NCBI RefSeq assembly: GCF_026167665.1
Contig: NZ_CP098740.1
Coordinates: 7,130,001-7,194,000, forward strand
Length of the DNA: 64,000 nucleotides
Origin: Streptomyces drozdowiczii
Lineage (GTDB): Bacteria > Actinomycetota > Actinomycetes > Streptomycetales > Streptomycetaceae
Direction: 5' to 3'
In this document: piece after piece, positions 52,392 through 61,193 of the stretch
Numbering within the stretch: position 1 is the stretch's first letter
Layout of the letters: every line of letters starts with the position of its first letter
Notes under the pieces: model-generated
The model's input: only the letters and a program-made list of their open reading frames with translations
The model's database searches: none
Told to the model about the DNA's origin: nothing
Translations under genes and position numbers: made by a program

Positions 52392-52436
52392 CGCATGCGG
52401 GAGCGCGGCGGACCGGCTGCGACGCGCATGCGGGAG
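52392..52436. repeat. Direct repeat of a 12-mer, 33 bases apart
   Basis: The 12-mer cgcatgcgggag occurs at 52392-52403 and 52425-52436, an interval of exactly three helical turns of 11 bases. It lies in the 5' leader of the condensation-like gene and may be an additional regulator site. Confidence 0.45.
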
Positions 52437-52491
52437 ACCCCCTCCCTCCCCTCTGTCGGCGAATGCGGAACGAGTATGCGAGGGCCCGCCC

Positions 52492-52520
52492 ACACGGGAC
52501 CGACACGGCACTGACACGGC
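52492..52520 (-). promoter_or_regulatory. Three 11-base-phased repeats before the condensation-SAM operon
   Basis: On the minus strand GCCGTGT, GCCGTGT and CCCGTGT start at exact 11-base steps (plus-strand ACACGG at 52492, 52503, 52514). TCGCAT begins about 10 bases downstream and could be a -10. The array is 115-143 bases upstream of the gene at 52377. The phasing fits a SARP-like activator though the heptamer differs from TTGC. Confidence 0.5.
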
Positions 52521-52656
52521 GGTGGTCCGGTGGTGGGGCGCCGTGGTCCCGCAGGATTCCGTCGGGGAGGCGACCGGTTCCGTACCGTACGGGCGCATGC
52601 GAAGGCCCCGCGTCTTCCTCCAGCGGGACTGGACGCGGGGCCGAGTGCGACACGAT

Positions 52657-53487
52657 TCAGAGCAGTTCGGTGACCGCCCCCGCGAACCCCGTGTCGAGCA
52701 TGGTGCGGACCGTCGTGTCGGCGGAGCCGGCCAGGCCGGTGTCGTGGCAGGCGACGCTGAGCATGTACCGCCCGCCCAGGACCCGGTGGGTGTCGAACGC
52801 CCACTCGCCGTCGGCGGCGGGCCGGCCGTCGGGCGCGAGCAGTTCGCCGCCGCCCTCGGCGAAGCCGAACTCGGTGAAGTCGAGCCGCAGCCCCTGCCCG
52901 AGCGCCTTGGTGTACGCCTCCTTGAGCGTCCACAGCCGCAGCAGCCGGGCCGCCCGCTCCGCCTCCGGCAGGTGTTCCAGCGCCGCGCGCTCGCCGGGTG
53001 TCAGTACGTGTCCCTGGAGCAGGTCGTACGACATGGGCCGGGTGGCGGGTTCGACGTCGACGCCGATCCGGCCGTTGCGGCTGATGCCGACGGCGATCAT
53101 GTCCTCGGTGTGGGTGAGGCTCACGTCGATCTGGTCGAGGCTGCGCAGATACGGGCGCCCGCCGATCCGGTACGCGAGGTCGAGTTCGGCCGGTCCGGTG
53201 CGCAGGGCGGCGGCCGCCGTGTACTTGGTGACGAGGCGGGAGGCGAGGAACCGGAAGCGGAGCGTCGGGTCCTGGGTGCGCCGGTAGCGCTGCCAGTCGC
53301 CGCCGAGCAGTTGGCGCAGCGCAGGCTGGGTGACGGCCGCCCCCAGCCACTCGCCCCAGGTGGTGTGGACGACGGCGTTGCCGTGGCGGTCCATGGCCTC
53401 GCGCACCAGATGCCAGGGCGCACCCGGTCCCGCGACATGGAGGGGTGCGCTGATCCGCCCGGCACCGGGCGCGGGGATGGTCGTCAT
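52657..53487 (-). CDS. Sfp-type 4'-phosphopantetheinyl transferase
   Basis: A 276-residue PPTase with DVSLTHTEDMIAVGISRNGRIGVDVEPATRP (metal-binding Asp/Glu) and LLRLWTLKEAYTKALGQGL, the two Sfp signatures. It attaches phosphopantetheine to the three carrier proteins of the cluster. The start overlaps the stop of the ACAD-like gene (ATGA). Confidence 0.92.
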   Translation of the reverse strand: MTTIPAPGAGRISAPLHVAGPGAPWHLVREAMDRHGNAVVHTTWGEWLGAAVTQPALRQLLGGDWQRYRRTQDPTLRFRFLASRLVTKYTAAAALRTGPAELDLAYRIGGRPYLRSLDQIDVSLTHTEDMIAVGISRNGRIGVDVEPATRPMSYDLLQGHVLTPGERAALEHLPEAERAARLLRLWTLKEAYTKALGQGLRLDFTEFGFAEGGGELLAPDGRPAADGEWAFDTHRVLGGRYMLSVACHDTGLAGSADTTVRTMLDTGFAGAVTELL

Positions 53488-55259
53488 GGCCTGCCTTCGT
53501 ACGGGAGCGCGTCGAGGTCGTAGCCCAGACCCTCGCCGTGCCTGCGGAGCAGTTCGGCGAGCACCTGGTCCTGGACGCCGTCGGGCAGGGCGGGCACGGG
53601 GATGCCGAGGCGCTGCCCGGCCCGGGTGAGGGCGAGCACGGCCCAGGCGGGGTCCGCGAGGAACGGGTCGGCGCCGTCCTGGCCCTCCCAGACGGCGAGC
53701 ACGGCCGCGGCGCCGACGATCCGGCTGTAGCGGTCGCTGAGCCGGACGACGGCCGGGTCGGCGAGGGCGGCGGGGCCGGGCGGGATGCGGCGGCACTGGG
53801 CGCGCAGCCCGCGCAGTTCGGTGGCGAACGCCTCGGCCAGCCCGGCCAGCGCGCCGGTGTGCCCGCCGGCGTCGCGGAGCGGGGCGAGCCGTTCGGCGGT
53901 CGCGGCGAGCGAGGCGGCCATGAAGTCGCCGCCGCCCGCGATGCCGAGGAGCCGGTAGTCCAGGGGGGGCAGCGCGGCGCCGGTGGTGAACAGCTCGGCG
54001 GGCGGCTCCGGTTCGGCGAACCAGGAGCGTTCGGCGAGGCCGCGCAGCTGGGGCACCAGGACCGACTGGCAGGAGGCGGATCCGGCGTGCCCGAGCCCGG
54101 CGACGGGGAGGTCGCGGCCGAGCTTGCCGAGCGCCCCGTACGCGGGGTTCGTGTGGTCGTAGCCTCGGGCGCCGAGGACCGTGGCCAGCTCTTCCAGGTT
54201 CTCCCGCAGCAGTTCGGGCACCACGTATTTGACGGCGGCGGCGAAGAGGTGGGCGCTCGCGGGCAGCAGGCTCAGGGCGCGCAGGACGGTGGTGGACATC
54301 GCGTCGCAGGCCAGGAGGTCGGCGAAGACCCCGGTGAGGGGCTTGTGCCAGCGCCTGGCGACCCCGTTCGCGCGGCCCTCCGTCGCGGCGCGCGCCGCGG
54401 AGTGCAGGACCGTTCCGGCGGCGGCGGTGACGAGCCCGCAGATCAGGCTCCGGTTGACCTGGAAGGCGCGCAGGGCGATGGCGGCCCCGTCCCCGGGGTG
54501 GCCGACGAGCGCGTCCTCGGGCACGGGCAGCTCGGCGAATTCGAGGCCGGAGAAGAGGGCCCCGCGCATTCCGGTGCTCTCGACCCGGGGCAGGTGGCGC
54601 AGGTGGGCCGGGTCCTGTCCGGCCGGGTCGAGCAGCAGGACGGAGTGGCCGCGCGGGCCGGGGGCCTCGTCGGTGCGGGCGTAGACGACGTGGAGGTCGG
54701 CGCGGGACGCGTTGAGGATGACGTCCTTGCGGCCGCTGATCCGGCGCCCGCCGGGGGCCGGGCGGGCGGTGAACTCGTGGCGCAGGATGGCGTTGGCGTG
54801 GGCGAGTTCGTGGTGCAGGATCGCGATCCGGCCGCCGTCCAGCAGCAGGCGGGCGGTCGCGCGGCGCTGCGGTTCGTCCCCGGCCGCCCACACGGCGCCC
54901 GCCGCGAACAGCGAGATGAGGCCGTGGCCCATGCCGAGCCCCAGGTCGCGCCGGAACACCGGCCGCACGGCCCGGGCCAGCAGATCGGCGCGGGTCAGCC
55001 TGCCGCCCAGCGCGACGGGCACGAACTCGGCGCCGATCCCCTCCTCGGTGAGCAGCGCCTCGGTCGCCTCGGGCGGGGTGCTGCGGGCGTCGGCGTCGAA
55101 CAGGGCGGCGAGCCCGTGCGGGTTGGCGGGGTCGTAGGGGTCGCCGAGCCGTGCTTCCAGGCGCCGCGCCCGGTCGAGGGCGTCCGCGTCCGCACGGTCG
55201 GGGGCAGGCGAGGAGGAGGTGGGGGCGGGGCGCCCGGGGATCTCTGCGAGGGTGGTCAT
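53484..55259 (-). CDS. Large acyl-CoA-dehydrogenase-like protein
   Basis: A 591-residue protein whose central part (about 90-430) follows the ACAD fold: FRRDLGLGMGHGLISLFAAG, ELAHANAILRHEF, GRKDVILNASRADLHVVYARTDE and ATVLGARGYDH. The N-terminal 85 and C-terminal about 150 residues are extra, as in the long ACAD-like proteins of some PKS clusters. The base position normally held by Glu is not obvious. It may desaturate or oxidise a carrier-bound or aromatic substrate. It is coupled to the PPTase gene; start ATG 55259. Confidence 0.72.
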   Translation of the reverse strand: MTTLAEIPGRPAPTSSSPAPDRADADALDRARRLEARLGDPYDPANPHGLAALFDADARSTPPEATEALLTEEGIGAEFVPVALGGRLTRADLLARAVRPVFRRDLGLGMGHGLISLFAAGAVWAAGDEPQRRATARLLLDGGRIAILHHELAHANAILRHEFTARPAPGGRRISGRKDVILNASRADLHVVYARTDEAPGPRGHSVLLLDPAGQDPAHLRHLPRVESTGMRGALFSGLEFAELPVPEDALVGHPGDGAAIALRAFQVNRSLICGLVTAAAGTVLHSAARAATEGRANGVARRWHKPLTGVFADLLACDAMSTTVLRALSLLPASAHLFAAAVKYVVPELLRENLEELATVLGARGYDHTNPAYGALGKLGRDLPVAGLGHAGSASCQSVLVPQLRGLAERSWFAEPEPPAELFTTGAALPPLDYRLLGIAGGGDFMAASLAATAERLAPLRDAGGHTGALAGLAEAFATELRGLRAQCRRIPPGPAALADPAVVRLSDRYSRIVGAAAVLAVWEGQDGADPFLADPAWAVLALTRAGQRLGIPVPALPDGVQDQVLAELLRRHGEGLGYDLDALPYEGRP

Positions 55260-55350
55260 GACGGCGGCGTCCGCCTCCTTCGTCGTACGTGCACGGGGTG
55301 CGGGGTGGGCGTGGCTCGACCCTGCGGGCGGCCGCTCGCGACGCGGTCGA

Positions 55351-55368
55351 GAACGGCTGGGGAACCGC
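55351..55368 (-). promoter_or_regulatory. Possible phased repeat upstream of the ACAD-like gene
   Basis: On the minus strand GCGGTTC and GCCGTTC start 11 bases apart (plus-strand 55362-55368 and 55351-55357), in the 142-base gap before the gene at 55259. Only two clear units and no convincing -10, so this is weak. Confidence 0.3.
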
Positions 55369-55401
55369 TCCACGGGCGCTCCGGACACGGCCCAGGGGGT
55401 C

Positions 55402-56358
55402 TCACAGCATCCGGACCGCGGTCTCCGCATGCCGCTTCGCCAGGTTGAGCGTGGCCGTGGAATTGCGGCCCAGCGCCTCGCGTACGTAACGCCGGGCCTG
55501 GGGCAGTCCGGCGCCCGCGCCCAGGACCTGTTCGACGGCGCTCTCGCGGAGGACGACGGTGTGCTGGGAGACCACGGTGACGCCGGTCGCGTCGGGCACC
55601 ACGGACCACTCGCCGGTGTGCGCCTCCATCAGAGCGGGGGTGGCGGTCTGCTTGTAGACGATGCGCCCGGCGTGCGGGAAGCAGATGCGGACGGACTCGG
55701 TGGTGTGCGTACTCCCGTCGGCGGTGACGGTGTCCATCGCCATGACCTGGACGCCGGGCGCCGGTTCGGTGAAGTCGAGGCGCGAGACGTGCGGGACCAG
55801 CTCGGGCCAGTCGCCGATGCGGTACAGGAAGTCGTACACCAGCTCGGCGGGGCCGTGGACGCGCACCGAGTCCTCGAAGGACAGCACGAGGTCGTCCAGG
55901 ACGGTCCAGCGCTCCGCGATCCCCTTCAGACTCGCCAACTCCGCCCGGGAGTTGGTGTCGGTCGCGGTCTCGACCCAGCGCACGTCCTCGAAACGGTCCC
56001 CGGCGACGGTGAAGTCGTGGAGCAGGACCAGCCGGGTCCCGCCGCCGGGGCGCTCCTCGACGATCCAGGTGCCCTCCATGGTCTCGACCGGGGCCTGCGG
56101 CCGGGTCTGCCGGAAGGTGATGCGGCGCGCCGCCGGGTCCTGGGCCCGCTCGGAGAGCCAGGACCGCACGTCGCCGTTGGCGGTCGCCCACATCCGCAGC
56201 CGCTCGTCGCGGCCGTCGAACTCCAGGCGCTCCACATGCACGTTGGGCGGGAAGAACAGCGGCCAGCGCTCGGCGTCCGCGATCAGCCCGTAGACGACGC
56301 CCGGCTGGGCGTCCACGTCGACACTGTGCCTCGTCCGGTGCACACGTACGTCCGACAC
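55402..56358 (-). CDS. Didomain aromatase/cyclase (ActVII-like)
   Basis: A 318-residue protein with two SRPBCC domains (about 1-150 and 160-305), e.g. VVYGLIADAERWPLFFPPNVHVERLEF and ELVYDFLYRIGDWPELVPHVSRLDF. Didomain ARO/CYCs act after C9 ketoreduction to close and aromatise the first ring of reduced octa- or decaketides. GTG 56358 is used (AGAGG 6 bases upstream). It follows the ActIII-like ketoreductase by 62 bases, the typical pairing for a C9-reduced polyketide. Confidence 0.92.
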   Translation of the reverse strand: MSDVRVHRTRHSVDVDAQPGVVYGLIADAERWPLFFPPNVHVERLEFDGRDERLRMWATANGDVRSWLSERAQDPAARRITFRQTRPQAPVETMEGTWIVEERPGGGTRLVLLHDFTVAGDRFEDVRWVETATDTNSRAELASLKGIAERWTVLDDLVLSFEDSVRVHGPAELVYDFLYRIGDWPELVPHVSRLDFTEPAPGVQVMAMDTVTADGSTHTTESVRICFPHAGRIVYKQTATPALMEAHTGEWSVVPDATGVTVVSQHTVVLRESAVEQVLGAGAGLPQARRYVREALGRNSTATLNLAKRHAETAVRML

Positions 56359-56420
56359 CACACACCTCTTTCTCGGTTGTTCGTGGACCCCGCCCGCGCG
56401 GCGCGGGCGGTCCGGGAGGG

Positions 56421-57215
56421 TCAGAAGTTGCCCAGGCCGCCGCAGACGTTGAGGGCCTGCGCGGTGATGGAGGCGGCGGGCCCGGACGCCAGATAGCCGA
56501 CCAGGGCCGCGACCTCCTCCGGGGTGGAGTAGCGCCCGAGCGGGATCTTCGCCTCGAAGCGGGCGAGGACGTCCTCGTCGGTGGTGTCCCAGGCGGCGGC
56601 GTACCCCGCGCGCACCCGCTCGGCCATCGCGGTCTCGACGTAGCCGGGGCAGACGGCGTTGACGGTGACCCCGGTCGGCGCCAGCTCGCGGCCGAGCGCC
56701 TTGGTGAAGCCGACGACACCGTGCTTGGACGCGCTGTACGGAGCGCCGAGCAGGACGCCCTGCTTGCCGGCGGTGGAGGCGATGTTGATGATCCGGCCCC
56801 GGGCGGCGGCGTCCTGGAGCCCGCCGTTCGCCAGCGCCTCGCGGGTCACCAGGAACACGCTGTTGAGGTTGGTGTCGATGACGTCGTACCAGAGCTCGTC
56901 GGTCAGCTCGGCGGTCACGCCGCCCCCGCTGCGCCCGGCGTTGTTGACGAGGACGGTGAGCGGCCCGTACGCGGTGACGGCGGCGCGCACCAGGGCGGCG
57001 ACGTCCTCGCGGGAGCGCACGTCGGCGGCCTGCCCGGAGACGTCCAGGCCCTCGTCGCGCAGGGCGTCGACGGTCTCCTTGACGGCCGCGTCGGTGCGGG
57101 CGCAGAGGAAGACGCGGTGGCCGGCGCGGCCGAGCGTACGGACCACCTCCAGGCCGATGCCGCTCGTGCCGCCGGTCACCAGGGCGACGGGACGGGTCTC
57201 GGGGGTGGCGGTCAT
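56421..57215 (-). CDS. ActIII-like polyketide C9 ketoreductase
   Basis: A 264-residue SDR with TGGTSGIGLE (14-23), VNNAGRSGGGVTAELTDELWYDVIDTNLNSVFLVTREAL and IASTAGKQGVLLGAPYSASKHGVVGFTKALG, matching ActIII nearly word for word; catalytic Ser147, Tyr160, Lys164. It reduces the C9 carbonyl of the nascent poly-beta-ketone with NADPH. The 5' end overlaps the FAD hydroxylase gene by four bases. Its presence predicts a C9-reduced scaffold. Confidence 0.95.
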   Translation of the reverse strand: MTATPETRPVALVTGGTSGIGLEVVRTLGRAGHRVFLCARTDAAVKETVDALRDEGLDVSGQAADVRSREDVAALVRAAVTAYGPLTVLVNNAGRSGGGVTAELTDELWYDVIDTNLNSVFLVTREALANGGLQDAAARGRIINIASTAGKQGVLLGAPYSASKHGVVGFTKALGRELAPTGVTVNAVCPGYVETAMAERVRAGYAAAWDTTDEDVLARFEAKIPLGRYSTPEEVAALVGYLASGPAASITAQALNVCGGLGNF

Positions 57216-58915
57216 GAGCGGTGCTCCTTCGTCGTGGCCGGGTGTACGGAAACGGCGCGCGGCTCCACACGGGCCGGCAGCGCGAGCGGGGCGGACGGCC
57301 CGACCGGTTCCAGCGCCCGGTCCAGCGCGGTCCGGCTGAGCACGGGTCCGCGCGCGGCGACGTACCCGTCGGGGCGCACCAGGAGCCAGGCGCCGGGGCG
57401 CAGGCCGAGCGCGGTGCGCAGCGCCGCGTCCGGGTCGGCGAGCGGCGCGGGCCCCTCGGAGCCGTCGGCGCGGCCGCCGAGGGTGCGCACGGAGAGCCAT
57501 TCCGCGTACTGGGCCGCCGCGGTGACGGCGACGCCCACGGGCACGTCGCCGGGTCCGGTGCCGCCCGCCCCGAGCAGCAGGCTCCACCGCACGTCCCGCA
57601 GTTCGCGCGCGAACGCCTCGCGCACGGTGGGCTCCAGGCCGTCCAGCGCGACGGCCCGGGCGCGGCCGCCCGGGGCTGGTCCGGTGGCGGCGGTCCCCGC
57701 GGTGGTGAGCGGCGAGTCGCCGTAACCGATGCGCAGCCCGGACATTCCGCCGAGGACCTTGCGCTGAATGGCGCGGCGCAGCGGGGTGACGTTGCGGACG
57801 ACGGTGAAGACGACGGGCAGCACGGCCGCGGCCAGCAGGTTCTTCAGCTGCACGAGGACGGTGGCCGTGCGGGTGGAGTCGAGCAGGGCGGCGCCGATGG
57901 GCACGCGCTCGGCGCCGTAGCTGTCGAGCAACCGGTCTGCCGCGTGGCCCTGCTCGACCTGGGCAAGCTTCCAGGCCAGGTTGTACGCCTCCTGGATGCC
58001 GGTGTTCATGCCCTGGCCGGAGGCGGGGCTGTGCACATGGGCGGCGTCGCCCGCGACGAAGACCCGGCCCTCGCGCATCCGGTCGACCCTGCGCTGCTGG
58101 AACGTGAAGACGGACGTCCACTCGCTGGGCCCGACGGTGACCTGGCGGCCGAGGCCCTTGGACAGCTTCGCGCTCAGGCGTTCCTCGACGCCCTCCGCGT
58201 CGCGGTCCGGCACGGTGTCGAGGAGGCGCCAGTGGCCCTCGCGCGCGTACGGCACCATCATGAGCGCCTGTCCGCCGGTGTGCGCCCAGTAGATGGTGTC
58301 GGGCGGCAGGTCCATCGTGACGGGCACGTCGGCGAGCATCCACGTCTCGCTGCTGGTGCCGGCGAGTTCCAGGCCGAGGAGTTTGCGGACGGTGCTGTGG
58401 CCGCCGTCGCACCCGACCAGCCAGGAGGCGTCCGCGGTGCTCCGGGCCCCGTCGGCGTCCTCCAGCGTCACGCGCACCCCGTCCGGGCGCTGGTCGAGGC
58501 CGGTGAGCCGGACGCCCCACTCGATGTCGACGCCGAGCCGGGCCACCGCCTCGCGCAGTACGGCCTCCGTGTCGGTCTGGCCGATGACCAGCGTGAAGGG
58601 GTACGCGGTCGGCATCGTCCCGTAGTCGGCCTGGAGGCGCACCAGGCGGCGGCCCTCGGCGTACATGGTGAAGGCGGCGTTGCGGCGGCCCCGGGCGAGC
58701 ATGGCGTCCACGACGCCCATCTGGTCGTACGTCTCCAGGGTGCGCGGGTGGGTGGCGACGGCGCGGCTGGTGCGCGCCGGGCCGGGGGCCGCGTCGATGA
58801 GGCGGACCCGCAGGCCGCGGCGGGCCAGTTCGTGGGCGGCGGTCAGGCCGACGGGCCCGGCGCCCGCGATCAGCACCTGCGGCGGGACGGCCGGCTCCGT
58901 GCCGGAGTTCACCAT
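57212..58915 (-). CDS. PHBH-type FAD aromatic hydroxylase
   Basis: A 567-residue class A flavoprotein: FAD motif LIAGAGPVGLTAAHELARRGLRVRLID (15-41), WLVGCDGGHSTVRKLLGL (DG motif) and VFVAGDAAHVHSPASGQGMNTGIQEAYNLAWKLA (GD motif), followed by a thioredoxin-like C-terminal domain. Such enzymes (PgaE, OxyS and similar) hydroxylate aromatic polyketides with NAD(P)H and oxygen. It is coupled to the ketoreductase gene. Confidence 0.92.
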   Translation of the reverse strand: MVNSGTEPAVPPQVLIAGAGPVGLTAAHELARRGLRVRLIDAAPGPARTSRAVATHPRTLETYDQMGVVDAMLARGRRNAAFTMYAEGRRLVRLQADYGTMPTAYPFTLVIGQTDTEAVLREAVARLGVDIEWGVRLTGLDQRPDGVRVTLEDADGARSTADASWLVGCDGGHSTVRKLLGLELAGTSSETWMLADVPVTMDLPPDTIYWAHTGGQALMMVPYAREGHWRLLDTVPDRDAEGVEERLSAKLSKGLGRQVTVGPSEWTSVFTFQQRRVDRMREGRVFVAGDAAHVHSPASGQGMNTGIQEAYNLAWKLAQVEQGHAADRLLDSYGAERVPIGAALLDSTRTATVLVQLKNLLAAAVLPVVFTVVRNVTPLRRAIQRKVLGGMSGLRIGYGDSPLTTAGTAATGPAPGGRARAVALDGLEPTVREAFARELRDVRWSLLLGAGGTGPGDVPVGVAVTAAAQYAEWLSVRTLGGRADGSEGPAPLADPDAALRTALGLRPGAWLLVRPDGYVAARGPVLSRTALDRALEPVGPSAPLALPARVEPRAVSVHPATTKEHRS

Positions 58916-58958
58916 GGTCGGTCTCCCGGGGTGGGTGGCGGAACAGAGGGTCGGACGG

Positions 58959-60533
58959 TCACAGCGCGGCGCTGGCGCGCAGCTTCTGCCGCACGGCGCG
59001 CCGTCGGGGCTTCCCGGTGGGCGTGCGCGGCACGGTGTCGATCGCCTCCGCGAAGCGGATCTGCTCGAAGCGGCCGAGGCGGTCGTTGGCGCGTTCGGTG
59101 ATGGCGTCGAGCACGTCGAGGACGCCGTGGCCGTAGGGGTCGCCGCCCGCCCCGGCGTCCTCGCGCAGCACGATCCCGGCCCAGACCAGGGCCCCGTGCT
59201 CGGGGTCGGGCCAGTCCGCGACCAGGCAGTCGGCGACCCGGGGGTCGTCTGCGAGTATCCGCTCGATGCGGCTGGGCGAGACGATCTCGTTGTCGTACTT
59301 GAAGACATCGGCGAGCCGGTCGACCAGGCTGAGGTTGCCCTCGTCGTCCAGGCGGCCGACGTCACCGGTCGCGAAGAAGCCGTCCGCGTCCACCCGGGCG
59401 GGGTGCGCCTCGTCCAGGTAACCGGCCATCAGCTGCGGCCCGCGCACCAGGACCTCACCGACCGACCAGGGGCCGAGCGGGCGCCGGGTCGTCAGGTCCA
59501 CGATGCGGCACTCGGTGCCCGCGACGACGGAACCGACGGTGCCGGGGCGGTAGCGGCCGGGCCGCTGGCTGTGCGTGAGCGGGGACAGCTCCGCCATGCC
59601 GTACCCCTGGATGACGGGCACCCCGAGCCGTTGCTCGAGGACCCCCGCCGCCTGCGGCCGCAGCGCCGATCCGCCGGACAGCACGGCGGTCAGCCGCAGC
59701 CCGTCCGGCGCACCGCCCGCCGCGAGGCGCTCGTCGGCGGCCAGGGCGTGCAGCCGGGCGGGCAGCCCGTAGTAGTGCGTGGCGCCCGCGTCGGCGGCGG
59801 CGCCGAGCGATGCGTAGGGGTCCGGGTCCTGGCAGAGGACCTGGCAGGCGCCCGCGTACAGGGCCGAGTTGAGGTGCATGACGTGGTAGAGCGGCAGGTG
59901 GTTGAGGGTCACCGAGGCGCCGGTCAGGCCGTGCGCGTCGGCGGTCTGCCAGGCGTTGGCGACCACGTTGCGATGGGTCAGCAGGACGCCCTTGGGGGCG
60001 CCGGTCGTCCCGGTGGTGAACTGCACGCACGCCACGTCGTCCGGCGATGCGGCGGGCCCGGCGTACGGCCGCGCCCCGGCGATCAGCTCGTGCAGGGGGG
60101 CGGTGCCGGCGGGGGCCTGCCCGTCCATGGCCACCACGGTGCGCAAGGCGGGCAACCCGGGCGCGATCCTCGTCAGGGTGGCGGCGGTGGTGGCGGGCGC
60201 GAGGACGATCCCGGCGCCCGACGTGGCGAGCACATGGCGCAGCCCGTCCGGCGGGAGCAGCGGGTTGACCAGGACGACCGCGGCCCCGGCCCGCACGACC
60301 CCGTGGTACGCGGCGGCGAACTCCGGGGTGAGGGTGTGGGTGACCGCGACCCGGGTGCCGCGGCCGGCGCCCGCCGAGGAGAGCCAACCGGCGATCCGGT
60401 CGGCGTAGGCGTCGAGTTCGGCGAAGCGCAGCACGCGGGTCGCGGTGCGCACGGCGGTGCCGTCGGGGTCGCGCCGCGTGGCGCGCCGCAGCAGTCCGTC
60501 CACCAGGAGTTCGCCGTACGGGGTGTCGCGCAC
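58959..60533 (-). CDS. Acyl-CoA/aryl-CoA ligase (AMP-forming)
   Basis: A 524-residue ANL enzyme with CVQFTTGTTGAPKGVLLTHRN (P-loop), QGYGMAELSPLTH, FFATGDVGRLDDEGNLSLVDRLADVFKYDNEIVSPSRIE and the C-terminal PRTPTGKPRRRAV lysine. The hinge region (usually GRxKDxI) reads DRLADVFKYDNE, somewhat divergent. It could activate a starter acid or a free intermediate as CoA ester. GTG 60533 starts the transcript that also carries the FAD hydroxylase, ketoreductase and cyclase. Substrate unknown. Confidence 0.85.
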   Translation of the reverse strand: MRDTPYGELLVDGLLRRATRRDPDGTAVRTATRVLRFAELDAYADRIAGWLSSAGAGRGTRVAVTHTLTPEFAAAYHGVVRAGAAVVLVNPLLPPDGLRHVLATSGAGIVLAPATTAATLTRIAPGLPALRTVVAMDGQAPAGTAPLHELIAGARPYAGPAASPDDVACVQFTTGTTGAPKGVLLTHRNVVANAWQTADAHGLTGASVTLNHLPLYHVMHLNSALYAGACQVLCQDPDPYASLGAAADAGATHYYGLPARLHALAADERLAAGGAPDGLRLTAVLSGGSALRPQAAGVLEQRLGVPVIQGYGMAELSPLTHSQRPGRYRPGTVGSVVAGTECRIVDLTTRRPLGPWSVGEVLVRGPQLMAGYLDEAHPARVDADGFFATGDVGRLDDEGNLSLVDRLADVFKYDNEIVSPSRIERILADDPRVADCLVADWPDPEHGALVWAGIVLREDAGAGGDPYGHGVLDVLDAITERANDRLGRFEQIRFAEAIDTVPRTPTGKPRRRAVRQKLRASAAL

Positions 60534-60599
60534 CGGGGTCCCCTTCCGTCGTCCACCGGCGGCCTTTACCTCCGGATTGCCTTCACCCTCCGCCGGTGC

Positions 60600-60628
60600 G
60601 CTTGAGGAATCTTCGAAGAGCGCTCGAT
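60600..60628 (+). promoter_or_regulatory. Three 11-base-phased repeats before the SnoaL-like gene
   Basis: GCTTGAG (60600), CTTCGAA (60611) and GCTCGAT (60622) start at exact 11-base steps on the plus strand, 62-90 bases upstream of the gene at 60690. They resemble the GCTCGA arrays at 16399 and 31053. Confidence 0.5.
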
Positions 60629-60689
60629 CAGCACCACGGAAGGTGACGGAGAACCGCCCGAAGACCCCTCGGAGGAAAAGGAAGACACG

Positions 60690-61178
60690 ATGACGGCCGA
60701 CACCACGCACCTCACCGGCCCGGCGCCGGACACCTCGGAATTCGGTTCGCTGTACGCCGAGGTGCAGCAGTTCTACGCCCATCAGATGCAGCTCTTCGAC
60801 CGGCACGAGGCCGAGCGCTGGGCCGCCACCTTCACCGAGGACGCCGTGTTCAGCGTGCCCACCCTGGACAGCCCGGTGCACGGGCGTGCGGAGCTGGCCG
60901 CCAACGTCCACCGCAACCGGGCCCGTCAGGAGCGCGAGGGCGGGCAGTTGCGCCACTGGATCGGCATGCTCGACGTGGACGCCCGCCCCGGCGGCGTCCT
61001 GCACACCCGGGCCTACGCGCTGGTCTTCGCGACGCCCCGGGGCGGTGTGCCGGTGGTGTCGCGGTTCTGTGTGATGGCGGACGAACTGGTGCGCTGCCGG
61101 GGCCGGCTGCGGGTACGGAGCCGCGTGGTGTCGCGGGACGACCTCACCGCCGGCTACCCGGCCCCGGTGCTCGTCTGA
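60690..61178 (+). CDS. SnoaL-like NTF2-fold protein
   Basis: A 162-residue protein of the SnoaL-like superfamily: LYAEVQQFYAHQMQLFDRHEAERWAATFTEDAVFSVP, then HRNRARQEREGGQLRHWIGMLDV. The same fold serves as aklanonic-ester cyclase (SnoaL), hydroxylase or dehydratase in aromatic polyketide pathways. It is the only plus-strand gene in the right arm, under its own phased-repeat promoter. A cyclisation role is plausible, unproven. Confidence 0.8.
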   Translation: MTADTTHLTGPAPDTSEFGSLYAEVQQFYAHQMQLFDRHEAERWAATFTEDAVFSVPTLDSPVHGRAELAANVHRNRARQEREGGQLRHWIGMLDVDARPGGVLHTRAYALVFATPRGGVPVVSRFCVMADELVRCRGRLRVRSRVVSRDDLTAGYPAPVLV

Positions 61179-61193
61179 GGATGCGCGGAGGCG

